Assembly (NCBI RefSeq): GCF_002067135.1 | Contig: NZ_CP020105.1 | Location: 3,968,001 to 4,032,000 of the forward strand | Direction: 5' to 3' | Source: Spirosoma rigui | Lineage (GTDB): Bacteria; Bacteroidota; Bacteroidia; Cytophagales; Spirosomataceae | DNA length: 64,000 bases | Shown here: one piece after another, positions 43,743 through 52,037 of the stretch | Layout of the letters: every line of letters begins with the position of its first letter | Numbering within the stretch: position 1 is the stretch's first letter | Translations under genes and position numbers: made by a program | The notes under the pieces: generated by a model | Databases searched by the model: none | The model's input: the letters and a program-made list of their open reading frames with translations, nothing else | What the model was told of the DNA's origin: nothing

Positions 43743-43790
43743 ACAACTGCGTGAACGAACGGGTGGTATACCGTTTGTCCACGCAGCTGG
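43743..43790 (-). terminator. Terminator of the DinB-family gene
   Basis: 20-bp imperfect stem (acaactgcgtgaacgaacgg / ccgtttgtccacgcagctgg; the differences are mostly G-U-compatible) with an 8-nt loop, 17 bases beyond the stop codon. Confidence 0.55.
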
Positions 43791-43806
43791 CGGGCGTTGT
43801 CCGGAA

Positions 43807-44382
43807 TCAATAATAATCGTCGTGTTCCTGGCTGCCACCGAAGGGTGAACCATATTCATCCTCGTCGGTATCGGCAAACCGGGATCCCGCCGTTTTGAAC
43901 GTCAGGGCTTTCTTCAGAATCACGATCTGGCCCGTATGGTACAGGTCGTGGTTGATGATGCCGTGCAGCATATCGTAGTACGTATAGTCCCGACCGGGCA
44001 CGATATCTTCCAGAAATTCATCATCATCGCGCTTGTCAAGTTCGTTGATCAGCTCCTCCTGACTCAGGCTTAATTCCATTTCGAGCGCTTCCCACTCAAA
44101 ATCATCGATCCGGTCCGGCAACGCGCCAAAATCCTTGGCGGGGGTCGTGATGTCGAAGTCGATATCACCCTGCATCTTCTTAACGCAGAAGATCCGCCAG
44201 CTGGTCATGTGGAAAACCAATTCCGCAATGGTATGCGTGTTCGGCGTTATGCGTTTGCCGGCAATATCGGGCGTTACACCCCGTAGCGCTTCCACCACCG
44301 AAGGCCCGTGCCAGGCTTCCTCGCTTTCGTACGTGGTATTAAGCAGATCAATAATACGAATCAGTTCGTCGTTCGGAACCAT
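43807..44382 (-). CDS. DinB-family protein
   Basis: 191 residues with the DinB/YfiT four-helix fold. LIRIIDLLNTTYESEEAWHG, then THTIAELVFHMTSWRIF carries the first metal-ligand His, and YYDMLHGIINHDLYHTGQIV gives the His...His pair of the usual three-histidine metal site. DinB-like proteins are putative metal-dependent thiol transferases or damage-associated enzymes; no precise reaction is known. The acidic C-terminus (DTDEDEYGSPFGGSQEHDDY) is likely disordered. Confidence 0.85.
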   Translation of the reverse strand: MVPNDELIRIIDLLNTTYESEEAWHGPSVVEALRGVTPDIAGKRITPNTHTIAELVFHMTSWRIFCVKKMQGDIDFDITTPAKDFGALPDRIDDFEWEALEMELSLSQEELINELDKRDDDEFLEDIVPGRDYTYYDMLHGIINHDLYHTGQIVILKKALTFKTAGSRFADTDEDEYGSPFGGSQEHDDYY

Positions 44383-44429
44383 AATCTCTGTTCGTTGGCT
44401 AGTGCCTCCCGGTGCCCGACAGGACCGGT

Positions 44430-44672
44430 TTAAGACGCTACCGTATGTTTAGTAGATGAACGCGTTTGTTTTTTCTGTACCCGGCGGGTGCCTTTCCGCC
44501 CTGCCGACACATCATCCGTCACCACCCCGGAATTCGTCGGGTTGGCCAGATCGGAAATTTCCAGCAAAGGTAAGCCAATATTGATGCTGTTCCGAAAAAT
44601 AAGTGTGTGGATCCGCTGGTGCCGGCTCACTGGCCTATCCGAAGACGTAACAAACGGGTGACAAGCGTGCAA
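44430..44672 (-). CDS. Possible small protein, unknown (doubtful)
   Basis: An 80-codon frame ending in a polar, basic tail (GRKGTRRVQKKQTRSSTKHT). The C-terminal 50 residues (from about LPLLEISDLANPTNSGVV) have composition like coding sequence here, whereas the first 30 do not. If real, the true start may be internal and non-ATG. No family recognised. Confidence 0.25.
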   Translation of the reverse strand: MHACHPFVTSSDRPVSRHQRIHTLIFRNSINIGLPLLEISDLANPTNSGVVTDDVSAGRKGTRRVQKKQTRSSTKHTVAS

Positions 44673-44880
44673 ACCCAGTATCCTAGTGGTTCAATAGGTT
44701 AAAAAGGAGGTTTCACACCCGACCGCCCAGTAAACGAATGGACCTACCGAATAGTAAATACAGCGTACGTCTGTTACCCGATAGTTTATATTCACAGATT
44801 GTAACCAGTAACGAAAATGGGGCTATCAATACGCTGACCCATAATCAGTTACGATTAATTTATGATCAAAAAGGAACGAA

Positions 44881-44956
44881 TAATCTATAGTATCTTTATT
44901 AGATTATAAATAAACCTCTTGTTTACTTAATACACCAATATTGGTCAATAAGAGGT
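44881..44956 (+). promoter_or_regulatory. Nested inverted repeats upstream of sigma-factor gene
   Basis: taatcta/tagatta (44881-44887, 44900-44906), then acctctt/aagaggt (44914-44920, 44950-44956) enclosing the perfect 12-bp palindrome accaatattggt (44934-44945). They end 39 bases before the ATG. Such symmetry in the promoter region suggests one or two operators. Confidence 0.4.
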
Positions 44957-44995
44957 ACGACTGAATCTAACCCAATCATAAACATAAACGTAATT

Positions 44996-45550
44996 ATGGC
45001 TTCTCACTATCAACTGAATGACGAAGAGTTGATTAAACTGTATCTGCACACCCAGCAGAACAATTATTTCGAAGTGCTGTACAAGCGGTACGTAAGCAAA
45101 GTGTACAGTCGCTGTCTATCCTTAACCAAAGATGCCTATCGCGCTGAAGACTACACCCACGACATTTTCCTTCGCGTATACGGGAACCTGGGCAAGTTCA
45201 AAGAAAATTCTGCCTTCTCCACCTGGCTGTATTCAATCTCCTACAATTACTGCATGGATCAGATTCGCTCGGCCAACCGGAACCTGACCGTTGCCCTTGA
45301 TGATCAGGATGAACACAGTCTGACCGAATCGGGCGACCCTGAACTGGTTGAAGCGCAGCTTCAGCAACTGGCCCGGGTAATGAACACCATCACACCGGAA
45401 GAAACGCACATGCTGCAACTCAAATACGAAGAAGGATTGGATATCAGGGCCATTGCCGAACAGCTGGCCCTGAAAGACAGTGCGGTGAAAATGAGGCTCA
45501 AACGCACCCGCGATAAAATTCGCCGGCTTTACGGCGAACCCCTGTCCTGA
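44996..45550 (+). CDS. RNA polymerase sigma-70 family factor (ECF-like)
   Basis: 184 residues. Region 2 (about 25-95) includes YRAEDYTHDIFLRVYGNLGK and FSTWLYSISYNYCMDQIRSA; region 4 (about 120-175) includes LQLKYEEGLDIRAIAEQLAL and SAVKMRLKRTRDKIRRLYGE. Typical two-domain ECF layout without region 3. No anti-sigma gene adjoins. It is a paralogue of the factor encoded convergently at 45691-46251, and both end at a shared 23-bp hairpin. The upstream AT-rich repeats suggest specific control. Confidence 0.92.
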   Translation: MASHYQLNDEELIKLYLHTQQNNYFEVLYKRYVSKVYSRCLSLTKDAYRAEDYTHDIFLRVYGNLGKFKENSAFSTWLYSISYNYCMDQIRSANRNLTVALDDQDEHSLTESGDPELVEAQLQQLARVMNTITPEETHMLQLKYEEGLDIRAIAEQLALKDSAVKMRLKRTRDKIRRLYGEPLS

Positions 45551-45622
45551 CGGGATCGGGACGCACGGGGGGCCAGGGAGTTCCGGCGCTTGCGGCCGAC
45601 TCCTCCCCTACCCGCTTTCGGT

Positions 45623-45685
45623 CAACGCCCGCTGCCCAATCTGTCGCCGGATACTATCCACGGACAGATTGGGCAGCGGGCGTTG
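45623..45685. terminator. Perfect 23-bp hairpin between convergent sigma-factor genes
   Basis: Left arm 45623-45645 (caacgcccgctgcccaat...) is the exact reverse complement of 45663-45685, with a 17-nt loop. It ends 6 bases before the stop of the minus-strand gene, so it can terminate either transcript. Confidence 0.65.
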
Positions 45686-45690
45686 CTGGT

Positions 45691-46251
45691 TCAGTCGTAC
45701 TCGTCACCGGAAACAATCTTGTCATAGAGGATGCGGGCCCGGTCACGCGCCCGCTTGATACGCATTTTTACGGCACTCGTCGTCAGCTCCTGACGCGTCG
45801 CTATATCTTTTATCTGTGCGCCCTCCTCGTACTTGGCCAGCAGTAGTTCGCGCTGCTGGCGGGGCAGTTGGTTAAGCACCCGTTCAAAAGCTTCGAAGTG
45901 CGCATCATCCGGTGCATTACCCCAGTCGTTGGTATGGGCAGGATCGAGGAGGTAGGCGCGCCAGAGGACCTCGTCCTGCTGCTGTTTTCGGAGCTGATCG
46001 ATGCAGTAGTTGACCGTTACCGTATGGAGCCAGGTGGTGAACTTGGCGTCACCCTTGTAACTGGTTAGTTTTCGGGTCAGCCGCACGAAAATGTCTTGAA
46101 CGAAATCTTCCGAATCATCGGAACAACCTGTGTAAAACAGACACTTCTGGTAAACCCGCTGTCGGTGTCGGGTATAGATCTGCGCAAAATAATGATCGCT
46201 GCCCGTTTGTATATACAGGGCAACCAATTCCTGATCAGTGTGGTACATCAT
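45691..46251 (-). CDS. RNA polymerase sigma-70 family factor (ECF-like), paralogue
   Basis: 186 residues. Region 2: SEDFVQDIFVRLTRKLTSYK and FTTWLHTVTVNYCIDQLRKQ; region 4: LLLAKYEEGAQIKDIATRQE and TSAVKMRIKRARDRARILYD. The shared KYEEG..I..IA and SAVKMR.KR.RD motifs show it is a close relative of the convergent sigma gene. The acidic tail (KIVSGDEYD) is unlike the partner. A perfect -7 box lies 30 bases upstream. No anti-sigma gene is nearby. Confidence 0.92.
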   Translation of the reverse strand: MMYHTDQELVALYIQTGSDHYFAQIYTRHRQRVYQKCLFYTGCSDDSEDFVQDIFVRLTRKLTSYKGDAKFTTWLHTVTVNYCIDQLRKQQQDEVLWRAYLLDPAHTNDWGNAPDDAHFEAFERVLNQLPRQQRELLLAKYEEGAQIKDIATRQELTTSAVKMRIKRARDRARILYDKIVSGDEYD

Positions 46252-46280
46252 TTGTCAAGTAGTGAGGGAGGATAGTGTAA

Positions 46281-46288
46281 CAAATATA
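46281..46288 (-). promoter_or_regulatory. -7 promoter box of the second sigma-factor gene
   Basis: TATATTTG on the minus strand, a perfect TAnnTTTG match, 29 bases before the ATG. Its housekeeping-type box suggests basal rather than self-driven transcription. Confidence 0.5.
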
Positions 46289-46419
46289 AATTTTTGTCAC
46301 TTCCTTTTTACTTCCGTCCTCATCTAAAGAACAAACGCGTCATATAGTCAATAAACAGGTGAATTACGCAATAAACTAGTCCCTTCTGGTCACTCTATAG
46401 AGCTAACGGTTAGCATACC

Positions 46420-47115
46420 TCACCGGCTTATCCCGATTACTTTCTCCACCTGCTCCCGGTAAGTAGCACCCAGCGGAATCTGATACTGCTGAATAAAGAC
46501 AAATTTTGAAGAGATTTTAGTGATCCAGTGCCGGGCGGCAATGTAGGATTTATGCACCCGCAGAAATTCCCCTTCCGGCAACTGGTCGTGCAGATCGGCC
46601 AGTAGTTCACTCACAACCAGCACAGCCGTGGGTGTGTATACTTTACTCAAAGCGCCGAACGCTTCTACGTAAAGAATATCGCTAATCAATGTCCGCACCG
46701 ATTCGCGGCCGGTTTTAAAAAAAACGTGGGTGGGGGTTTTCACGGGTACGTTCGTATCCGAAACCGTGATGGCCCGGTTGACGGCTTTCAATAACCGTTC
46801 GAACGAAAAAGGCTTGACCAGGTAATCGGTTACACCCGCTTCGAACGCATCCAGGGCAAAGGCCGGATCGGCAGTGGTGATAATAACCCGGGGGGGATGA
46901 CTGAGCGATTTCAGAAAATCCAGTCCATCAATGCCCGGCAGGTGCATGTCGAGAAACAACAGGTCGATCTCGTTGCTATACAGCGCCGGTAAGGCATCAA
47001 GCGGATTCTCGAATACGTCGACAACGTTGAGGTAAGGCAAACGGGTGAGGTACATGAGCAGGTACTGCTGGGCAACCTGATCGTCTTCAATAATGATGCA
47101 TTGGCGTGTAGGCAT
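46420..47115 (-). CDS. LytTR-family response regulator
   Basis: 231 residues. The receiver (1-120) has acidic residues in CIIIEDDQVAQQYL, the phospho-acceptor Asp in LLFLDMHLPGIDG, and Lys in YLVKPFSFERLL. The LytTR DNA-binding domain (about 130-231) has FFKTGRESVRTLISDILYVE and FLRVHKSYIAARHWITKISS, ending in IPLGATYREQVEKVIG. These regulators normally pair with a 5TM/His_kinase sensor (YehU-like) encoded next to them. None is present, so it is an orphan in this window. Confidence 0.92.
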   Translation of the reverse strand: MPTRQCIIIEDDQVAQQYLLMYLTRLPYLNVVDVFENPLDALPALYSNEIDLLFLDMHLPGIDGLDFLKSLSHPPRVIITTADPAFALDAFEAGVTDYLVKPFSFERLLKAVNRAITVSDTNVPVKTPTHVFFKTGRESVRTLISDILYVEAFGALSKVYTPTAVLVVSELLADLHDQLPEGEFLRVHKSYIAARHWITKISSKFVFIQQYQIPLGATYREQVEKVIGISR

Positions 47116-47206
47116 GGTGTTTGTGACGAAAAGACTGCCATAAAGTTACATGGCCGCTGAGTGTAAGCACAAAAGCACAACTGGGCCGTGTGCTACTCCA
47201 ATCGTC

Positions 47207-47902
47207 TTACTTACGTTGCCAGTTTCCTTTCTCGGGTTGGGGTCGCAGCACGTACACGTCAAGCAGGGCGTAAGGCCGGGCGAGGTACTCCCGAATCAGG
47301 GTTCGGAGCGAATACCCGTCGGGTACGTCCTGTGCCGCAAAAGCAACGGCTTCAATGCCTTCGTGGTTACCAATGTAGAGGGCCCGGGCATTGTGGAAAT
47401 TCTGGGAGATAATCGTAATCTTTTCCTGGTTGAATACGTCCTTGCACCGCACGACGGAATCGAACGTTCGGTAGCCGGCGTAATCAAGCGTCATAACCGA
47501 CGCCGGTACTCCCAGTTTAACGAGCGCCCGCTGCATATCGGCCGGTTCATTGTAGTACTCGGAGTCGTTGTTTCCGCTCAGGATCAGGTATTTCACCTTC
47601 CCCTCCTTCCAGAGACGGGCTGTTGCCTCCATCCGGTACCGAAAAAACAGGTTCTCCTTGCCGGTACGGACAAACTTACTCGTTCCCAGCACGAGTCCTA
47701 CATCGTTGGCCGGGAGTTTATCGATCCGAAAGAAAATCTGTTTCTCGGTTGTGCGAACCACCCACCAGTTGCAAACCAGCACCACCATAGCCCCGGTAAA
47801 CACCAGGGCTATGGTGGCTTTCATGGTCAGTTTGACCACGCGTACCCCAACCGCTTCGCGGGGCGTATCATCGCTGTAGTCGGTGGCCAACGTTGTCTCC
47901 AT
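47207..47902 (-). CDS. SanA/YdcF-like DUF218 membrane protein
   Basis: 231 residues with a cytoplasmic start, one transmembrane helix (about 27-49: MKATIALVFTGAMVVLVCNW) and a periplasmic DUF218 domain: DVGLVLGTSKFVRTGKENLF, RYRMEATARLWKEGKVKYLI, LSGNNDSEYYNEPADMQRAL, LDYAGYRTFDSVVRCKDVF and ITIISQNFHNARALYIGNHE. SanA homologues affect envelope permeability and vancomycin exclusion, but their biochemistry is unknown. It precedes the LytTR gene on the same strand with 92 bases between. Confidence 0.88.
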   Translation of the reverse strand: METTLATDYSDDTPREAVGVRVVKLTMKATIALVFTGAMVVLVCNWWVVRTTEKQIFFRIDKLPANDVGLVLGTSKFVRTGKENLFFRYRMEATARLWKEGKVKYLILSGNNDSEYYNEPADMQRALVKLGVPASVMTLDYAGYRTFDSVVRCKDVFNQEKITIISQNFHNARALYIGNHEGIEAVAFAAQDVPDGYSLRTLIREYLARPYALLDVYVLRPQPEKGNWQRK

Positions 47903-47960
47903 TTACGCACTTACCTATTGCATACCAGAATCCACTTACCTACTCTCTCCCGGCTGGTAA

Positions 47961-47988
47961 GCCGTTCCGCCCTCATTGGGCGTGTGGC
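47961..47988 (-). terminator. Weak hairpin after parC
   Basis: Interrupted stem gcc..ccgccc / gggcg..ggc with a 5-nt loop, about 10 bases beyond the parC stop. Modest evidence. Confidence 0.35.
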
Positions 47989-47997
47989 GGGGCCTGC

Positions 47998-50730
47998 TCA
48001 GGAAAAAAGTCCCAGTTGTACAGACTCCGTTACGTCCGAATCGGTTGTATCCACCGGCGTAGTTTCGTCCGCAAAAGCCACGGATGCCTCTTTCGGCACC
48101 GGCGTACCCGCGGGTACAATTTTGGGCGCCAGGAGTTTAACATCTTTGACTTTAGCGAAGGGAAGTTTATTACCCAGCGCCTTCCACCCCCGTATCTCGA
48201 TGAATCCTTCCGGTTCAAGAACCATCTTTTCGAGTGGTCCCCGCTCTTTCACCTGGTGCACGATCTCGATCCGTGGGTACCGGTCGGCCGTGACCGCCAG
48301 TGATTTCGACCCTTTCCCATCGCCAATAAAACTAAACTTCTTGTCGAGTGTTGTGGTCTCTACCTTAAACCGTTTTACGTACCAGCACTTCTGGTTAGCT
48401 TCGTAGTAAATGGCCGACAGGACCGTTTCGGGGTCAAATTTCATCAGCACGGCTACGTCGTTCGGCTCAAAACGGTTGGTCAGGTCGAAGCCCGTCAGTT
48501 CATACTGCCCGTCTTTATAAACGACCAATATACTGTCTTTGGCGTCAAAGTTACCCAACAATTTACCCCGCTCGTCGCGATTGAGCCGCCCCAGGTGATC
48601 GTCATACCAGATATTGACGCCCCCCAGCGTGGATACCCCGCCCGTTTTCTGGGTGATTTTCCGAACCGGGTATTTCGTCAGAATATTACCCTGCGCCGAG
48701 CGGTTCTTAATACCCACCGACGCAAAGTCATAATCGAACTGTTTGATCTTGGCCGAACTCTGAGCCGTCAGGTTGATCGTAATCACCTCGGCTTCCCCGT
48801 TATCGTTGGCGCTGAAGTACGTCAGCTTCGACTTCGGATTGCCCATCGTCAGGTCATATTCCCGATCACGGGTGACGCCCGTAACGGGGAATCGCTTCGC
48901 CATCGAGATCCCCGATTTACCGTCGAGGTAAATCAGGTTATAAATTTTCCGCTCGTCATTCTTCTTGAACACCGATACGTAGACAATATCCTTGCCAACA
49001 AAAACCTTTTCCTGAACCTTGGTAACGACGCATGTACCGTCGCGCCGGAATACGATGATATCATCGATATCCGAGCAGTCGCTCACGTACTCATCTTTCT
49101 TGAGCCCGTACCCGATAAACCCACCCTCACGGTCTACGTACAGCTTCTGATTGGCGGCTGCGACCACACTGGCGGCAATGGTATTAAACGCCCGGATTTC
49201 GGTTTTGCGCTCGCGCCCCTTGCCATACTTACGCTGCAATTCTTTGTAGTAAGCAATGGCGTAGCGGGTGATGTTGGCCAGATTATCATCCGTCTCGGCC
49301 AGTTCCTGCTCCAGCCGACGCATCAGTTCGTCGGCCTTAAAGCCGTCGTACTTGGAAATTCGTTTGATCTTGATCTCCGTCAAACGAATGATGTCGTCTT
49401 CGGTAATCTCGCGATAGAACAGCTTCCGGTGAGGCTTAAGGGCTTTGTCAATTGTGGCAATAACGGCTTCGAACGTTTCGCACTCCTCAATCTTGCGGTA
49501 GATACGATTCTCGATGAATATTTTTTCGAGCGAACTGTACAGCAGCCGCTCCATAAGTTCACTACGCTTGATCTCCAGCTCCCGTTGCAGCAGCTGCACC
49601 GTTTGATGGGTGTTTACGCGCAGAATATCGGTGACGCTCACGAAATGGGGCTTATCGCCGATGATGACACAGGCGTTGGGCGAGATACTCACCTCACAGT
49701 CGGTGAATGCATAGAGCGCGTCGATGGTGACGTCGGGCGAGACGCCGGGCTGCAGGTGCACGAGAATCTCAACGTCCTTGGCCGTGTTGTCAACCACAGC
49801 CGCTACGTTACGGCTCGGCGCTTTGATCCGGATCTTGCCCAGTTCGGCCGCTTTCACGATCGAGTCGATCAGTTGTGGAGTCGTGACGCCGAAGGGTACG
49901 TCCCGGATGGCGAGTACCTTTTTGTCAACCTCTTCAATCCGGGCCCTCACCCGAACCTTCCCCCCCCGGTGGCCGTCGTTGTAATTACTGACGTCGATGT
50001 AACCGCCCGTCTGGAAATCGGGGAACAGCGATACGGGTTTATCCTTCAGAATGTTAATCGACGCGTCGATCAGTTCATTGAAGTTGTGGGGCAGAATTTT
50101 GGTGGATAAGCCCACCGCAATACCTTCTACGCCCTGCGCCAGCAGCAGCGGGAATTTTACGGGCAACGTGACGGGCTCGCGTTTGCGGCCATCGTACGAC
50201 AACTGCCACTCGGTGGTTTTATCGTTATAGACGGCATCCTGGGCGAACTTGGACAACCGCACCTCAATGTAACGCGGGGCTGCGGCTCCGTCGCCGGTAC
50301 GCACATCCCCCCAGCTTCCCTGGGTGTCGAACAGCAGTTCTTTCTGGCCGATGTTCACCAGGGCTTCACCGATGGACGCGTCGCCGTGGGGGTGGAACTG
50401 CATCGTCTGGCCAATAACATTAGCCACTTTATTGAAACGACCGTCGTCCATCTCGCGCAGGGCGTGCAGGATTCGGCGCTGAACGGGTTTCAGCCCATCT
50501 TCAACGGCGGGCACGGCCCGTTCAAGAATAACGTAGGATGCGTAATCGAGGAAATACGTTTGGTACAGGCCCGACACGACAGTCTGGTCATGGAGGACTT
50601 CAGTGGCGGTGTCGATTGGTTGTTCATCGGGTTCAGTGGCGTCGACTGGTTCCGTCTCGTCGGCCGGCAGATCGGCTGGCGATGGCTGGAGATCGTCGTC
50701 CATCGGTTCCTGATTTTCGTCGTTCATCAT
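47998..50730 (-). CDS. parC: DNA topoisomerase IV subunit A-type protein
   Basis: 910 residues, a type IIA topoisomerase A subunit distinct from the GyrA of this window. An acidic N-terminal extension of about 45 residues precedes the fold. The catalytic tyrosine is Tyr154 in GAAAPRYIEVRLSKF. The equivalent of the quinolone-resistance region reads QFHPHGDASIGEALV, with Ala118 where gyrase has Ser. No GyrA box is found in the C-terminal domain, so decatenation rather than supercoiling is expected. The long C-terminal part (about 560-910) and acidic tail (TPVDTTDSDVTESVQLGLF) fit the Bacteroidota form. The parE gene is not adjacent. Confidence 0.92.
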   Translation of the reverse strand: MMNDENQEPMDDDLQPSPADLPADETEPVDATEPDEQPIDTATEVLHDQTVVSGLYQTYFLDYASYVILERAVPAVEDGLKPVQRRILHALREMDDGRFNKVANVIGQTMQFHPHGDASIGEALVNIGQKELLFDTQGSWGDVRTGDGAAAPRYIEVRLSKFAQDAVYNDKTTEWQLSYDGRKREPVTLPVKFPLLLAQGVEGIAVGLSTKILPHNFNELIDASINILKDKPVSLFPDFQTGGYIDVSNYNDGHRGGKVRVRARIEEVDKKVLAIRDVPFGVTTPQLIDSIVKAAELGKIRIKAPSRNVAAVVDNTAKDVEILVHLQPGVSPDVTIDALYAFTDCEVSISPNACVIIGDKPHFVSVTDILRVNTHQTVQLLQRELEIKRSELMERLLYSSLEKIFIENRIYRKIEECETFEAVIATIDKALKPHRKLFYREITEDDIIRLTEIKIKRISKYDGFKADELMRRLEQELAETDDNLANITRYAIAYYKELQRKYGKGRERKTEIRAFNTIAASVVAAANQKLYVDREGGFIGYGLKKDEYVSDCSDIDDIIVFRRDGTCVVTKVQEKVFVGKDIVYVSVFKKNDERKIYNLIYLDGKSGISMAKRFPVTGVTRDREYDLTMGNPKSKLTYFSANDNGEAEVITINLTAQSSAKIKQFDYDFASVGIKNRSAQGNILTKYPVRKITQKTGGVSTLGGVNIWYDDHLGRLNRDERGKLLGNFDAKDSILVVYKDGQYELTGFDLTNRFEPNDVAVLMKFDPETVLSAIYYEANQKCWYVKRFKVETTTLDKKFSFIGDGKGSKSLAVTADRYPRIEIVHQVKERGPLEKMVLEPEGFIEIRGWKALGNKLPFAKVKDVKLLAPKIVPAGTPVPKEASVAFADETTPVDTTDSDVTESVQLGLFS

Positions 50731-50917
50731 GAATTGCTTCGGAACTGTTCTATTGAATTATTGGCGGGTCAACCGACTATTCGTTGACTGGATCGGCTCC
50801 TTAAAGATACAAAAAAAAGTCGAAACCTGTGCTGTTTTGGCGGTTTTTGTGCCAATTCGGGTCTTGACAGGCTAGCCGCCCCCACCCCGCCGTTACGTAG
50901 TAAATCCCAGCGACCCG

Positions 50918-51865
50918 CTAGTAACCGCGGTTCAGCGTCACGGCGTTTTCCAGGGGCTGACCCGCGCTGAAGTGTGTCAGGTTTTTTAAAAACTGGGTCA
51001 CCTTTCCCGCGTCCTCCGCCGGCTGGCCACCCCCCGTATGCTGGGTCAGCAAGACGTTCGGCAGCGACCACAGCGGACTCTCAGCGGGCAGGGGCTCGGT
51101 AGCCGTCACGTCCAGCACGGCCCCGCCCAGCCGGCCCGCCTGCAAGGCTTCGATCAGAGCGGGCTCGTCGGTCGTACTCCCCCGGCCTACGTTGGCGTAG
51201 AGGCTGTCCGGCGACATGGCGTTGATCAGATCGGCCGAGAAGAAGCCGGTGGCGGTTCCCGGCAGACAGTTAACCACGATATCCGTTTGCGGCAGAACGG
51301 CTTTCAGGTCGTCGGCCGAGTGGAGCGCGGCCCGGGGGTCGGTACGGGCGAGCATCGTCAGGGTGCAATCGAAGCCGGTGAGCATTTGACGAACGGCCTG
51401 CCCGATGGTTCCGGTACCGAGGATCACGACACGTTTGTGACGCAGCAAGCCCGTCCGGGTACGGACCGGGGCGCCTACCCATTCGTGCCGACTCTGCAGG
51501 AGAGCCAGCTCGGGAATCCGGCGGTAGAATGCGAGCAGGCCGGCAACCATCGTTTCGGCGCAGGGCCAGGCGAAGTAGTCGCCCATGTTCGCCACCTGCG
51601 CCGGCACCTGAACGCCCTGGTACCCGTCGAAACCCGCCGAATCCAGCTGCCAGAATTTCAGCGACGGCAGCGGCTGGTCAAACCAGGCCAGGGGCGGGTT
51701 GCCCAGCAGCAGGTCGGCCGACTGAAAGGCGGCCCGCTGCGCTGAATCGGGTAGCTCATGCCGAAACACGGCGGTAATTGACTGATCGGCAAAATCGTCC
51801 AGCAGTCGCTGGCGCAGGGTGTCCTTCAGGGTATCGTCGAGCTGCGAATTAACAAAGAGTATCAT
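50918..51865 (-). CDS. D-2-hydroxyacid dehydrogenase
   Basis: 315 residues from the ATG at 51865 (MILFVNSQLDDTLKDTLRQR). NAD-binding Rossmann motif in RVVILGTGTIGQAVRQMLTG; TDIVVNCLPGTATGFFSADL and YANVGRGSTTDEPALIEALQ carry the catalytic Arg region; LWSLPNVLLTQHTGG carries the catalytic His. Family reduces 2-oxoacids with NAD(P)H, related to glyoxylate/hydroxypyruvate reductases. The substrate cannot be deduced. A longer in-frame start exists 90 bases upstream but adds no conserved sequence. Confidence 0.9.
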   Translation of the reverse strand: MILFVNSQLDDTLKDTLRQRLLDDFADQSITAVFRHELPDSAQRAAFQSADLLLGNPPLAWFDQPLPSLKFWQLDSAGFDGYQGVQVPAQVANMGDYFAWPCAETMVAGLLAFYRRIPELALLQSRHEWVGAPVRTRTGLLRHKRVVILGTGTIGQAVRQMLTGFDCTLTMLARTDPRAALHSADDLKAVLPQTDIVVNCLPGTATGFFSADLINAMSPDSLYANVGRGSTTDEPALIEALQAGRLGGAVLDVTATEPLPAESPLWSLPNVLLTQHTGGGQPAEDAGKVTQFLKNLTHFSAGQPLENAVTLNRGY

Positions 51866-52037
51866 ACTATATGTACGAAAAAATGGCCCGGTTGGTTGCG
51901 TTTTTCGGGCCGATGTGGTTGGTAACAGAAGAACAGGCACGAGCAGGTCAGCCATATCCGTTCCGGCATCGCCGGTGCGGCTGGCTCACGTTCCCGACCT
52001 GAACGGATTCCGGGGACGAACAAACCGGTGGACTGCC

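Larger units (their letters stand above)
44383..44995. other. 613-bp region before the first sigma-factor gene
   Basis: The left third is GC-rich and may hold one small minus-strand gene (44430-44672). The right part (about 44700-44995) turns abruptly AT-rich and carries several inverted repeats just before the sigma-factor ATG. Confidence 0.5.

Noticed and set aside
48595-50109. 504-codon plus-strand frame opposite parC
   Set aside because: It is entirely antisense to the well-supported parC gene, has no recognisable domain, and its length follows from the GC-rich codon pattern of the other strand.
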